Shown here: one piece after another, positions 12,401-22,961 of the stretch
Layout of the letters: every line of letters begins with the position of its first letter
Numbering within the stretch: position 1 is the stretch's first letter
Assembly (NCBI RefSeq): GCF_020085105.1
Contig: NC_058048.1
Location: 6,320,862 to 6,384,861 of the forward strand
DNA from: Siniperca chuatsi
Lineage: Eukaryota > Chordata > Actinopteri > Centrarchiformes > Sinipercidae
DNA: 64,000 nt
Direction of reading: 5' to 3'
Translations under genes and position numbers: made by a program
The notes under the pieces: model-generated
Database searches by the model: none
Told to the model about the DNA's origin: nothing
What the model saw: only the letters and a program-made list of their open reading frames with translations

Positions 12401-15400
12401 ACATTTGTTTTTTTTTTGTTTGCTACCACAGCAGAATTTCAGTGTTATTGTCACAACTCTGTCAAAAATGGACAGGGTAATCTTAAGGAATCTTAAATTT
12501 CAGGCGCACCAGTGCAACCAATGAAAATGTTTAGTCACACTTGACAGATTTTTGGTCGCACCCTGGAGTCCCGTGAAGTTATGATTAATGAGTGAATGAA
12601 CAAGCAAGCAATCAAAGTGTAATCCGATACAAGTTGAATTTTTTCGTCTTGCTTCACTTGAGCAAATTTAATCACATGTGAAGGGCTGCAACTAATGATC
12701 ATTTCCATTACTGATTAATCTGCTGAATCTATTTTCCTGTATCGTCTATAAAATGTTGAAAAATAGTCAAAAATACTGATTATAATTTCTCAGAGCCCAA
12801 CGTGACTTATTCAAATTGCTTGTTTTACCCAACCAACAGTCCAAAACCTAAAGATATTCAATTTACTATAATATATATGAAAACAAACAAATCATCAAAT
12901 CCTCTCACTTCAGGACAACAAATGTTTGCCGTTTTTGCTTAAAATATGAATGAAACAATTAATCGATTATCAAAATAGGTGCTGTTTTATCTGTTCATCG
13001 ACTGATGAAAAAGTGTAGAGCTGAAACGATCAGTCAGTAAGACTGATCGTTTCAGCTCTACACTTTTTTTTGCAGCCCGTGTCTCCATGCAGTCTGAGTA
13101 ACAGGTGACTGAAATCAAGTATCAAATGATTGTAATAAAACATTTTTCAAAAAAACACCACAAACTCCACTTGCTTCATCTCCATCAGGCCCTTTTCTTA
13201 TTGCTGCAGTGGAGTAATGCTTCTTAAGATACTTTCAAGCTCCAATTATCAACTTGTCCTATCATGATAAGTCTTCCAGCACCTAGTAGAAATCCACTTG
13301 AACAGACATCATTGCCTCAATCTGCATCTAACTGTTTCCAAGGGTGTCTTTCCACTGACTTTGTATACTTTTGTGCCATCTCAAAATCTCCCTTCATGTT
13401 GTATCTAAATGCAACAGTTAACAGAAGCGGATATGGCACCTGGAAGGCCCCAAAGGTAGGCCTTCAGACCATGACTCAGCAGTCATTCCCTCTGCCCATC
13501 CCTTCATTGGTGACCCTTATGACGTTCACAAATTTGTCAAGAAAGCTGCTGCCAACCTGACCAAGGGAAAAAAAATAAATCAAAAGAACATCTACCCAGT
13601 CAATAGTGTCAACAAGACATCCAACCATTCAGTGATATTACCTGGCCTTGTAACTGGCCTCAGCTACAGTTCAGAACCAGTTGTAGCCCACTTTCAAAAG
13701 GACTGGGGTAAAAAGTCCTCAGATTGAAGAGGCCTCTCTTTCAGCCCTGCGGTAGCTAGCTCCTGCTCTGCCTCTCTCCCCCTCGGCAAGCATTTCAGTC
13801 TAACTCACATTACTGAGTCTGCATTGTTGACCAGGAGCAGCACAGCCTAAATATAGTCAAAACCCCACACCGGCTGGAGGAAGAGAGCGCGTGAGGGGGA
13901 AAGGGAGGGAAGACAAACAGAGAGAGGGAGAATAGGAGCATGCTCAAAACCAGAAAGCCAGAAGCCATGAGACTTTTCTTGGACAGCGTCCCGATAAAGT
14001 TAATAAGAGGCTTGAGATATGACTCACAGTGCAGGAGACACAGCAATGGGAGGGGGCTGCAAAGAGACACACTGTCTAGACGACACCTACCCTCAGAGTC
14101 CTGCTGCTCTTGAGACCCACGGTTCCCCATGCTGAATGAAAAACTTCAAATGGACAGAAAAATGAGAGGGGGTTTCTCTTCAAACCCCCTCTCTAACTCC
14201 CTCCTGGCCTCTCTACAGGTGCCCTCTTAGAATGACTTCTTTTAATGTTCAGCCCTCCCTCTTCCAGCGTGTCTCAGTTTTGCTCCTCCCTCTGACCTTC
14301 CTGATTCCTCCCTGCCTTTTACTTTTTTTTCACCTCCCTCCCTCCCTCTAGAGTGTACTGGCAAGCAAGCAAAGCTATTCAGTTGTGTCATTCCGAGTGG
14401 CTCTGATTTGCCTGAAGACTCCCTTATCTCTCCACCCTGGACAAGTGATCTGATCCATGCTGGCAAAGATGTCACAATCTATTACAAAGGGGGTGGGCTG
14501 TGTGTTTGTACATTTATGTGGGATGAGTTAAGCAAATCACTCAACTTGGGGGGTGGGACTCTTAAAAATAGTCACCATACTCAGTCAGCACTGTGTATGT
14601 GTGTGTGTTTTTACCTGACTGCTAGAAAAGGACTCAGTGGTCAGATAGACTGCACCACTTAGGAGGACTGGAGGGGGGTGTTGGAATGATATTACTACTG
14701 ATATTACTGTTACTATGCAGTTACCAGAACTTTCTGTTGGGCATTGTAGGTCCTAAAAGCCATTTCCAGATATCCAGGATATCTGTATCACTTTACTGCC
14801 TCTGTGACATGGTGGAAACCTGAAACAGTCCTCTACACCTCTGCACTTGACAAAGCCAATATAGTGGTGAAGCCCATAAGACACCAGAGTTTGAAAGCCA
14901 TGTCTAAGTGTCACATGACCAGTTATTTAGGGTCATGTACCAAACTCATGTCATGACACGCCATGTGACTAGCAGAATGACCAATGTGACACACACCCAC
15001 CAACACAAACACATGGGAGGTTATGTCCCGTGTGGTCATATAGCTGGCATAAATAGCAACACAGCCCTCTCCTACCACCAGCAGCCTGTTATTGTGAAGA
15101 GTGTACCATATCCAGACAAATACAGTAAATTAGCACTAAGTCTGGCAAAGTCACAGCAATAAGCATAACAGACATATGAGACATAGTGTGTGCCTCTAGT
15201 GTGCTGCCATAAGAAGAAGAGGCAGGAAAGTATTTAAGAGGTGATTAATTTTTCTGGAATTAGCTTTTCCTTTGTGAACCGTTCTAATTACATTCCAAAG
15301 TACAGAACCAGAAGTGTTCCCATTAGGGTCAAACTCATGTTTTTTTCATACTACATATTTCCAATTGTGAATGAATGCTGTTCAAACTCAGGTGAGCACT

Positions 15401-18400
15401 AAACAACTTCCCTAAGAAAATGGACTCTGTGGTGCAGGACTGGTAAGAACAGAATACAGACCAACAATAGAACATTAAGTCCAGTATTGAGGGCTGTCAC
15501 AGGATTGGGTTCAAAACCCAACAAAAAGGCATGGGATCAAGTCAATCAGAAGTTAATCAAACATTTTACTGAAAAAATGTACAGACTGACACCCTTGAAG
15601 CAGTTGACAAAAAAACATGAATCCTCAACATGACACAAGAAGGATTTATTTTCTATACCATCTAAAATTTTGGAAATTTGTTGCCTTCCCTAAACAAATT
15701 CTCATTCTCACATTTTTCTAAAAATGAGGCTTGTTCAATCATCAGCCATATAAAACACAACAAAAGATCGATGTAATGTTCAGAAAACAGAGTGACGAGT
15801 TCAATGAAAATATGTTAGAATGTGGAAAAAGACAGTTGACCTTGACATTTCTAATGTTAGTGATTGCTGGATGTAAAGCGTTAATCTCACCCCAATGTGG
15901 AAAGGCCTGTGAGAGATGCTCACTTCATTCAACAGATGAAATGGATGCAAAGATTAATCAGGTCAAATTTCTTGTGCAACCACAAGAAACTGCAACAAGC
16001 AAAATAAATAACTATATGAGGTCAACTCAGGCTCAAAGATCTGATCAAACCATTCTAGTCAGACACTCTCAAGCTGCTTCCAAATGCACTGGTGATCCAC
16101 ACATCAAGTTCAGGGTTGAAATCTTACATCAAAATGCAATGTTCCATTGTGACTGCGAGCAACACATAACGCAATCCCCTTCAAGAGAACAGCTTATCTG
16201 AAAAGCTTTATAAAGTGATTTAGGCTCAATTTAGCTACTTAATAAACTAAGCTTGATGACATATTTTCTACATTATCTTTTCTTCACTGACAGAGAAAGT
16301 TAAATACAAGCCAGTTAGACTTGTGTAGAAATCAACATATTGTTGCCTGCTGTATTTCAAAAAGACAAACTGCCCTAGGACAATAAATAGCTATCTGAAA
16401 ACACTACACAGAGATTTGAATATAGCAATTGAGTCTGCAAAAAATTAATGAAAGATTTACTAAACATTCATCACATTTTTTTATTTTCAGTTGTATTTTT
16501 TGACAACATGCATATGCAGGTGCAGAGTGTCCATTGGTATTGTTCAAGTACCATGCACATCGTACAGTGCACATACACTGATGTGCAAAGAGCATGACAT
16601 GGAGAGCCTAAGAATTGTGTTTTTACAGTCCTGTATTCAGGCCAGTGCATTCTATTGCTGATGAGCTACAGTTTAAACAAAGACAACACATAGTTCAGAT
16701 GCCTGCTAGTGGGTGGTCAGCAACTTTGTTTTCAGGGCATCATCACTTCTTGTGATGTACCGACACTCAGCCACCTCTAGAGGGTGTGACAACACATGGG
16801 ACAACAGCAAACATCTGCAGTGCTACTGTATTTAGTAGGAGATGTAAAGCAATATGACAACAGAGAATGTTTGGAATGAATAAACACAAAGTACAAAAAG
16901 AAATGCTCATGTGTATGAACTATGATAGCTATTCTTTGAGCGTATAATAGAAACATACTCTCATACTGTGACATACGTAACATTAATCTGTAATAGTCAG
17001 TGCAGATGTTATTTATGCTGACATGCTTTAATTTATTTTTCTGGAGTGGCCATTTCACTCTACCTGCTTTGACTATGACAGTCAGCAACTTTTAACATTT
17101 TCCAGAACGCAGCCACACCCTTCAGTGACAACACAACACAACACGTCTCGTAGCTGCATTTCATTATGGTTATGTGCGCTATGTTGGATAGAAAGAAAGT
17201 CATCTCTGCCAATTTCTCCCTGTGTGACTGCTGAATGTCATTGCACAACTGACAGTCTTAGAGAGATGTCATTGCTCTTTGCTTCTGAGGAACTTACTGT
17301 ACATGAAAAGCGTGATTAATACCCCTACACATCTATTCTTAGTCTATCACTTCTCATTTCATATTAACTAGAAGTGTCCTAAGGAAACACAGACTTGCCA
17401 TACTGCTTGCACTCTAGTGAAACATTATCCTTTTGTTACATTAAGAAGTGTTATGCTTTGGGTTTTTTTTTGGATCCTACTGCTTTTCAGTTACATAATT
17501 GTTTGGCTCACTGACTGATTAAGTTTGCAAGTTCTTGGGCTAAGGATGGCTCATGTGTCCATTAAAAACCCTGCTAAGTGTCTCTCTCTGTGTGAGTGGC
17601 TCAGGTGAGGCCCCAGGCAGAGCCTCTTACCATAAGTACCATATTCAGCAGGGCTGGTGCCTGGGTAGAAGCCCGGGGTGCCTGCGGGTACTGGGTATTG
17701 CTGGGGTGTGGCCACGTAGGTTGCTGATCGGTACTAAGGAAGCAAAGAAGAGGGAGCATGGAAGACAGGAAGAGAGGAGCAAGGGTAGGGAGGAGAAACA
17801 AACAATATTAGCAGATACAGTCATAAGAGCAATATAAATCATGAGTGCAAACACAGGCCTGCACAACAAAATACATTTACTTCTCTTCACAATACACAGC
17901 TTTAGGCCATTTGAAGGTACTAATCAATAGTTTGTGGATACAATGTTTATAGAATTTATTTACACAAGAAAAATACAACAAAAGCTCAATATGACAGATG
18001 ACAGAAAATTTGGCAGCATCACTACTTTAACACCTCCCAGTCTGTGTCCCCTACCTGTCCTGGTATGAAGTAGGCGGGTCCCTGTGGTGAGCTGGGGAAG
18101 GGCAACTGTTGCCCAGGGATCATCATCATTTGAGAGCCAGGGCCCGGCTGGTAGACGTGGGTGGGCGTCACAGGGCGAGGGCCGCTGCTGGGCGGGACAC
18201 CCCGAGGGCCGCTGCTGGGAGGCAGGCTGGCCCTGTTGGTGTAATAGGGCTAGAGAAGAGGTGGGGGAGCAAACCAAGGTGGAAGATGAAGTAGAAATGT
18301 GGAGGGTGAGAAAAACAAGTGAGGATGAACAGTGATTGAGAGGACAGGGAACAAATGTAGAGGACAGTGGGAAAGACAAAAGAGAGAGGCCACAGGAAAA

Positions 18401-18768
18401 TATGGGAAGATAAATGGGATAGAAATAGGGGTAAAATAGAGAGGGACAAATAAAGGAATTATTAGTAAACTATCTGAAACCTCTGACACAAAAACCATCC
18501 CCTGTGGTCTTGTATGATTTTTATCTCTTGGACCAAGTGGAGCTAGCTTGTCCAGCCTAACAAGCTCATAGTTCTCATAGTTTGTCCATGAATCTATGGC
18601 TAGACTCCAACTGGAAACATATTGGCCCTGCCAGCCAGAAGAGATAAAGCAGCTAATGCTGGTTCATTCAGAGCCTCCTCATTTACATTCTGCTGCTGGC
18701 CTGGGAGCTAACTGCCGTAGCCAGCAAAATGACACCAAGCCAACAAAGCACAACACTGCCAAATATTA

Positions 18769-18805
<37 letters not shown>

Positions 18806-21800
18806 ACTCCTCAAGAGGGTGAGAAAAAAATGGAAGGAAAATCTGAAAGAAAGGGGAAATTGAGTTACCTGTAGTGACCTGAAGCTTCCCTTCAGCAGCG
18901 CAAACACAGATCGCACACAGAGACACATCAAATGGAAGCAAGAGGAGGGTGAAAAGGGAAGGTTTGAGAAAAAGAGCACCACAATCAGTTAGAGCAAAGC
19001 GCCCAGACACTGTTCGTTCTGAGCCAAGCAGTGAATTAACGAGCAGCATGCAGAGAATAGGCAGAACAGTGAATTCCAAGAACTATAACTGGAAGATGGG
19101 CATTAATCACCTAGATGTTTACTTTTTTCAACAATGAGAGAGCCTGGTTTTGATTTGTTTTTTTGTTTTGTTTTATATATATCAAACTAATCACTTTCTC
19201 ATAACATTTTTATGAAAGCTGGTAAAACACCTGTTTAGGTATACCTTTACATAGGACACTCTTACTCATATTTATATTTAGCTACAGCTATAATTCACTA
19301 AAGCATGATTTTAATACATTCCCACATGTACAGTAGGTGAAATATTAAATGAAAATACCTCTTCTGAAATAGTATGACATACTGTTAAATATTTATTACC
19401 AGTAATTAATATTCTCTGCCATCAAGCTAAATTTATATTCTATATTTATATCAGAATTTTTGGTATATCATTTAATGAAATGGAGAATTTTCCTCTGTCC
19501 TTAATGGATTGATTAATTTCTTAAATTTGGTGGCACTAGAACATGTACTGGTCCATGTCAAGTTTGAAAAACTAACTTTATTCTTGTAAGTTTATGTATA
19601 AATATTTCCTAAAAGCAACAATGGTCACCCCTAAAACATAATCATGTTATGATATCAAGGTATTTAGTCAAAAAACTACTGTGGTATTTGATTCTGTCAA
19701 GATTGCCTAACGTTAGTGTAGCTCTCCGTGAGGATAGTCCTTTAGTCAAAGCACACCTTGGAGCCTCTCAATTTTCTCAATCTACTTCTAATATGTGTTA
19801 GAGGAGTCAGTTGTGCTGTTAGTACCTGTTGGTGTATAGGCCGGGGCCCTGGGGCAAACTAGAGGAGGAGAGGCAGACAGGGCAGGGGTTAAGACAAAGA
19901 CAAAAGCACAAGATCCATGCTTCACTCTCCACTGACAGACTCCTTCCAGTTCTGCACCTTTACACGCGCACTTAAAAGGTTATACTGATAACATTAATCA
20001 TTTTAAAAAATTCTGACGGGTCCAAACTGAATGTTTTGTTTATCTCTGTGTGAGAAGTCTGACGTTTGGTTCCTGCTTCTAACAAGGCTTGTGAGCCAAT
20101 GGTATAACGTTGTTGGTATCACGTGGTATAGTTACAGTTCTGCATATTTAAACTAAATAAACAACTACTACTGACAGTTATAGTCCTGTCCAGTTACCTA
20201 ATGATATAGTTCCCTCAAACAATGTAACGTTATAATGAAGATGCGTATCAGAGGTAATTTAGAAGTGGGCCAGGGTCTGACATAACCGATGGCCCGGGGC
20301 CAGTACAAGTTTATGCAGGGCAAGTTGATTGACCAGTCACTGGTCCGTCCAGACCAGACTTTAAGAACGGGGGGATGTGGGATCCCAATATATTACCAAT
20401 GTGTCATGTCGAAGGTAAATTAAAGTTAACCTTCGACTGAACTACTGTAAATCTGCTCATTATACAGTTTAGACCCAAATCGTGACTGTTATTGAGGGTG
20501 TCATCTCATATAGCAGTCTAACGTTAGCCTTATTATGAGACACTTAGCTGAGGTATTTGTGGCTAGCTAGCCATGTAGCCAGCTGCGTTGAGCTCAACAG
20601 CTATGGTACTCACATTAATATCAAAAAATTACTGACATGATCATACAGATTTGTTTACAGCAAGAAAACACTTCAACTAATGTTAGTGTTAGCGTAGACC
20701 TAACGCTAGCTAACGTCAACTTTTACTGTAGCTGTCTGTCTAATGTGGAGCGCTGTGGGTTTTACTAGCATCCCTGCAATGTTCTGTACTGTACTCTTTG
20801 ACTGGATTAAAATGTAAATATTTATCTAATGTCTTATAGTGTAAGGATGATTTGTCATTTTATGGTAAGTGTTGCAATATAGGGCCCCTACTAAATGATG
20901 GGGGAAAAAAGGGTTACCTAAAGCTAGCTAGCCATATCCTAAGATTACTATAGATAACGTTACATGAAACACCACCACATAAAGTAACCTAAATCTATAA
21001 CTAATGTATAGTTATATGGTGCAACATGAATTCATTACTCTATCACGAAAGATTAATCACTTGATTTGACTGAGTCTGAGTCTCACTCCACTCGACCATG
21101 AAATATGCAGGTTGTGCAAAGAACTGGCAACCACTGGAATGGAACTGAAGGGGGGAGGGGGAGTGCATCATCTAGTGGCTGGATGTTATCAATGTTATCA
21201 CCTTTACTGTCGTTCAGACAGTCCGAAAACAGTGGAAAGCTGCTTTCCCAATAGTCATACAGGAGGGGTCTTAGCTTTCTGAAACAGACAGCCAGGCCCA
21301 CTTTCTGTACTGACTGTACTTTTTCTTGATTGGTTTTAAATTGAATTGAATGATTAAAACTGTAAAAAAACAAAAACAAAAAAAATAACCATGATTAATT
21401 CTTTCATTTAAAACTTGAACTAAGAAACAAGGGTCTGGCAATCTATTGGTCAATCACTAATCAATTATAAAAAATGCAGTTGGAGCGGCTTGCATTTCCT
21501 CCAGTCAGTTAGGAGTTAGCAATAAGGAGTAAAAGAGTTTACATCATGTAGAGAGGCTCAGAAGCTGTGATACTTTGTGAGGTAAAGCACAAAGGACAGG
21601 CTGACACTGACAGTTAAAATGATGCAGAACTGGTGAGAAGTAGGCAAACAGACATCCAGGCATTCTAAGAAATTCACAAATGGATTCAAGACACTGTACT
21701 CTAGATTTTCTATTGGGAAGATTTCAGATAGCGACAGTGAGCAGCAATTATGCCAAACTTGCACACATTTCCAGCAGGAATAAAAGACCTCACCACTCTC

Positions 21801-22914
21801 TATTCCAACTTTTTATCCTGATTGGTTTCTGTCACTCATGGCACAAAAGTGAGGGTTAGGAAATAAACGAAACTAATTTTCAATTCATAATGCACCAACG
21901 AAGTTAACTCAATAACTTGTGTGGAACAAGATACATTCCTGCACCAGAAAGGTGCAGTTTAGCTGTTTTATTGACTACTGTCTCTGAAATGCGATGGAAG
22001 AAGTATTTTTCTCTGGAATGAAGCAAAGTCCACCGCTGCAAGTGTGCTGTGGGGTCGGTGAGCAGTGGGCAGGCCTACCTGTCGGGGCTGTGGCGTTGGG
22101 TTCATTTGTGGAGGCGGTGGGGTGGCAAACACAACAGAAGAGGGCTGCCCAGGGGGGAATGAGGGCTGCAAGAGACAGGAAGTGATATCAACAGCAGAAG
22201 AGTGGGACACAGGAGGAATAGGGAGTGAGAAGGCGAGGATGAACAGTAGATAAGTGGTCAGCAAGTGCACAGGTACTCAGGTACTGAGGCCGATATTTGT
22301 GGTCACATAATTCTGCTTTTTTCAGAAACCACTATCTTTTCATATTAATGGGGAGGAGACAAAGGGCATAGAAGTGTGTTCTTTGGAATACACACTGCAC
22401 CTTAAGCAGAAGGAGGGGAAACTTTCTGAATTTGATTATACTTATTTTAAAGAAGACCATGGGGTATCAACCACAAGTTTTGTGGGCCTGATAACAATGA
22501 AGATGCTGCAGGCTACATTGGCAACTCACAATGTGATGGCAAGGTTGGAAATGGACATACTAGCAGTTGTAACCATGGCCTTAGTTATTTCTGACAATCA
22601 CTATGGAGTACAACAAGTGTGTTGTGGGACTTTCTGCTACATGGTTGAGAGTTGTACCAAAGAACGGCTTGCGGCTGCTGCAATCATTCTACACCAGAGA
22701 GAGAATATTGTTGTGTGATCTGCTTTTCATTATGTGCACAAAATGCTGCCACGACAGCCCTTTTTCTTTGAGAAACAAAGTGGGATAAAGCAAGACGTCC
22801 TAAAAGAGCCAATACAGGACGTTAAGTAACAGGGTTACTTACCTGTGAAAGGCCAGGGAGGGGGCAGGGTGGGGGTGGAGGGGGTCCTGTTATAGGCTGT
22901 GGTGCTTTATTCAT
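473..22914 (-). CDS. eif4g1: eIF4G1, eukaryotic translation initiation factor 4 gamma 1 (N-terminal 705 residues, 3' end outside window)
   Basis: Scaffold of the cytoplasmic eIF4F cap-binding complex; it bridges eIF4E, eIF4A, eIF3 and poly(A)-binding protein. Coding exons, in transcript order: 22914-22843, 22165-22079, 19858-19826, 18249-18055, 17733-17631, 11877-11738, 5088-4996, 4233-4143, 2184-1174, 1034-946, 674-473. All have AG/GT borders and phases agree throughout (2116 nt). The start MNKAPQ and the following P/Q/Y-rich exons match the vertebrate eIF4G1 N terminus. KRERKQ closes exon 6 and [10 protein letters not shown]...ITEEIMSG fills exon 7 (about residues 205-230); this is the known PABP-binding segment. 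Exon 9 (residues 273-608) is a proline/glutamate/alanine-rich linker. Exon 10 carries PKKKRK then [16 protein letters not shown]. Exon 11 ends at KYQYKE with phase 1. The eIF4E-binding motif and HEAT domains must lie beyond base 1. Whether this is an eif4g1a or b copy cannot be told. Confidence 0.97.
1174..2184 (-). other. eif4g1: Large 1011-nt eif4g1 coding exon, disordered Pro/Glu/Ala-rich linker
   Basis: This exon encodes about 337 residues (273-608) of low complexity, rich in P, A, E, T and S. It includes imperfect repeats built on VQ-A/E/D-x-P, such as [17 protein letters not shown] and EVQDTVPP. Mammals have an acidic, proline-rich linker at the same place, poorly conserved in sequence. 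High GC content makes long shadow ORFs on the other strand; these are not genes. Confidence 0.9.
2185..4142 (-). other. eif4g1 intron between exons 8 and 9
   Basis: AT-rich, with the compound TTA/GTA repeat. Short ORFs here have no family resemblance. No exon-like segment was seen on either strand. Confidence 0.75.
3162..3209. repeat. Compound trinucleotide repeat (TTA)n then (GTA)n
   Basis: About seven TTA units run into GTA units after a short TAGTGG junction, in an eif4g1 intron. Confidence 0.95.
5148..6115. mobile_element. Probable DNA-transposon-derived element, about 1 kb
   Basis: AGGGTCCTAAATTAATACCCACCA opens a CpG-containing stretch that differs from its AT-rich surroundings. At about 6062-6115 GGTGGATTTTTTCATCTACCAG...GGCTGGTGAGTCAAAAAGTTAA mirrors the opening words TACCCACCA...GGTAGATTTTCCGTTTGGTG. 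I recognise both ends as one fish repeat type, but no long ORF survives and borders are approximate. Confidence 0.35.
9640..9958. mobile_element. Third, partial copy of the TTAA MITE core
   Basis: The block 9735-9870 shares CATTCTTCTTCCTTG, ACATTACCCACAATGCAAC-like and GTGTTATGCTAGTAG strings with 52380-52480 in the same order. It ends in CCCTTTAA at 9958, which resembles the terminal sequence of the family. The left end is not clear. Confidence 0.5.
10380..10700. mobile_element. GC-rich interspersed repeat with GTCGCCCCCTG motif
   Basis: GTGGAGTCGCCCCCTGTTGG, AAAGAATGCAGGTTTAAGGC and TTTTTAGACCCGGAGGTTGC match a repeat that is very common in percomorph genomes. The preceding GC-rich part (10400-10530) seems to belong to it. 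It is not a CpG-island promoter of its own as far as I can see. Confidence 0.4.
12682..13068. mobile_element. hAT-like MITE (AGGGCTGCAACTAA family) ending in a perfect hairpin
   Basis: The copy starts AGGGCTGCAACTAATGATCA and continues with the AATCTGCTGAAT, CCAACAGTCCAAAACC and AATTAATCGATTATCAAAAT segments. I recognise these from a very common teleost repeat with GCTGCAAC termini. The right terminus is arranged as a hairpin (separate entry). It has no coding capacity. Confidence 0.6.
13008..13068. repeat. Perfect 28-bp inverted repeat with a 5-nt loop
   Basis: Arms at 13008-13035 and 13041-13068 are exact reverse complements (AAAAAGTGTAGAGCTG..., ending ACGATCAGTC), separated by AGTAA. Confidence 0.95.
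14091..14130 (-). other. Candidate alternative first coding exon of eif4g1 ([13 protein letters not shown])
   Basis: On the minus strand ATG (14130-14128) lies in a strong context, AGCATGG. It opens 13 codons, then one extra base, then a good donor G|GTAGGT at 14091/14090. The resulting phase 1 is exactly what coding exon 6 (acceptor at 11877, first bases CA) requires, giving ...[12 protein letters not shown]. The predicted isoform would lack residues 1-163 of the long form but keep the PABP-binding segment. Gly2 and Ser6 fit the N-myristoyltransferase consensus. No transcript evidence is available here. A chance ORF is possible, but frame, donor and Kozak all agree. Confidence 0.45.
17734..22842 (-). 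other. eif4g1 introns between coding exons 1 and 5
   Basis: Four introns separate the small Pro/Gln-rich exons. They contain the (AC)16 tract, a polymorphic-looking T/A-rich segment near 19150-19500 and a repeat-like GGCCCGGGGCCAG stretch near 20290. No other gene was recognised. Confidence 0.65.
18770..18801. repeat. (AC)16 microsatellite
   Basis: Uninterrupted AC dinucleotides in the intron between eif4g1 coding exons 3 and 4. Confidence 0.97.
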
Positions 22915-22961
22915 TTCACGGAGTTCTGCATGGGGAGGCAGATGTGGACCTGTGCACAAAT
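22843..22961 (-). other. eif4g1: eif4g1 exon 2: 5' UTR end, uORF and start codon
   Basis: The acceptor follows a pyrimidine tract ending CTCTTCAG at 22962, so the exon begins at 22961. It holds 47 nt of leader, then the ATG at 22914-22912 with G at -3 and A at +4, and runs to the donor CACAG|GTAAG at 22843. The leader contains a short upstream ORF that overlaps the main start (separate entry). Confidence 0.85.
22911..22931 (-). promoter_or_regulatory. Upstream ORF MQNSVK overlapping the eif4g1 start codon
   Basis: ATG at 22931-22929 is followed by five sense codons and TGA at 22913-22911. The last A of its AAA codon is the first A of the main ATG, so stop and start share the four bases ATGA. 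The uORF start has a weak context (C at -3, C at +4), which favours leaky scanning. The overlap geometry is the one used for termination-reinitiation. The sequence is certain; regulation is inferred. Confidence 0.6.

Larger units (their letters stand above)
11878..17630 (-). other. eif4g1 intron between exons 5 and 6 (5.8 kb) with the candidate alternative exon
   Basis: It holds the hairpin MITE (12682-13068) and the MGNRGS exon (14091-14130). CACCC-like GGGTGGG words and two MEF2-type sites surround that exon (13847-13856, 14562-14571). The 156-codon ORF at 15731-16201 resembles no family I know. Confidence 0.65.

Noticed and set aside
13264..13730. 98-codon ORF and a second frame with [21 protein letters not shown]
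   Set aside because: It looks like a decayed coding fragment, possibly a retropseudogene or transposon piece, but I could not identify the parent, so it is not listed as a feature.
15731..16201. 156-codon plus-strand ORF
   Set aside because: Composition is ordinary AT-rich intron, the protein resembles no family I know, and no splice or promoter signal surrounds it.
22374..22718. 114-codon plus-strand ORF between eif4g1 coding exons 1 and 2
   Set aside because: Opposite strand within an intron, no recognisable domain, no supporting splice structure.
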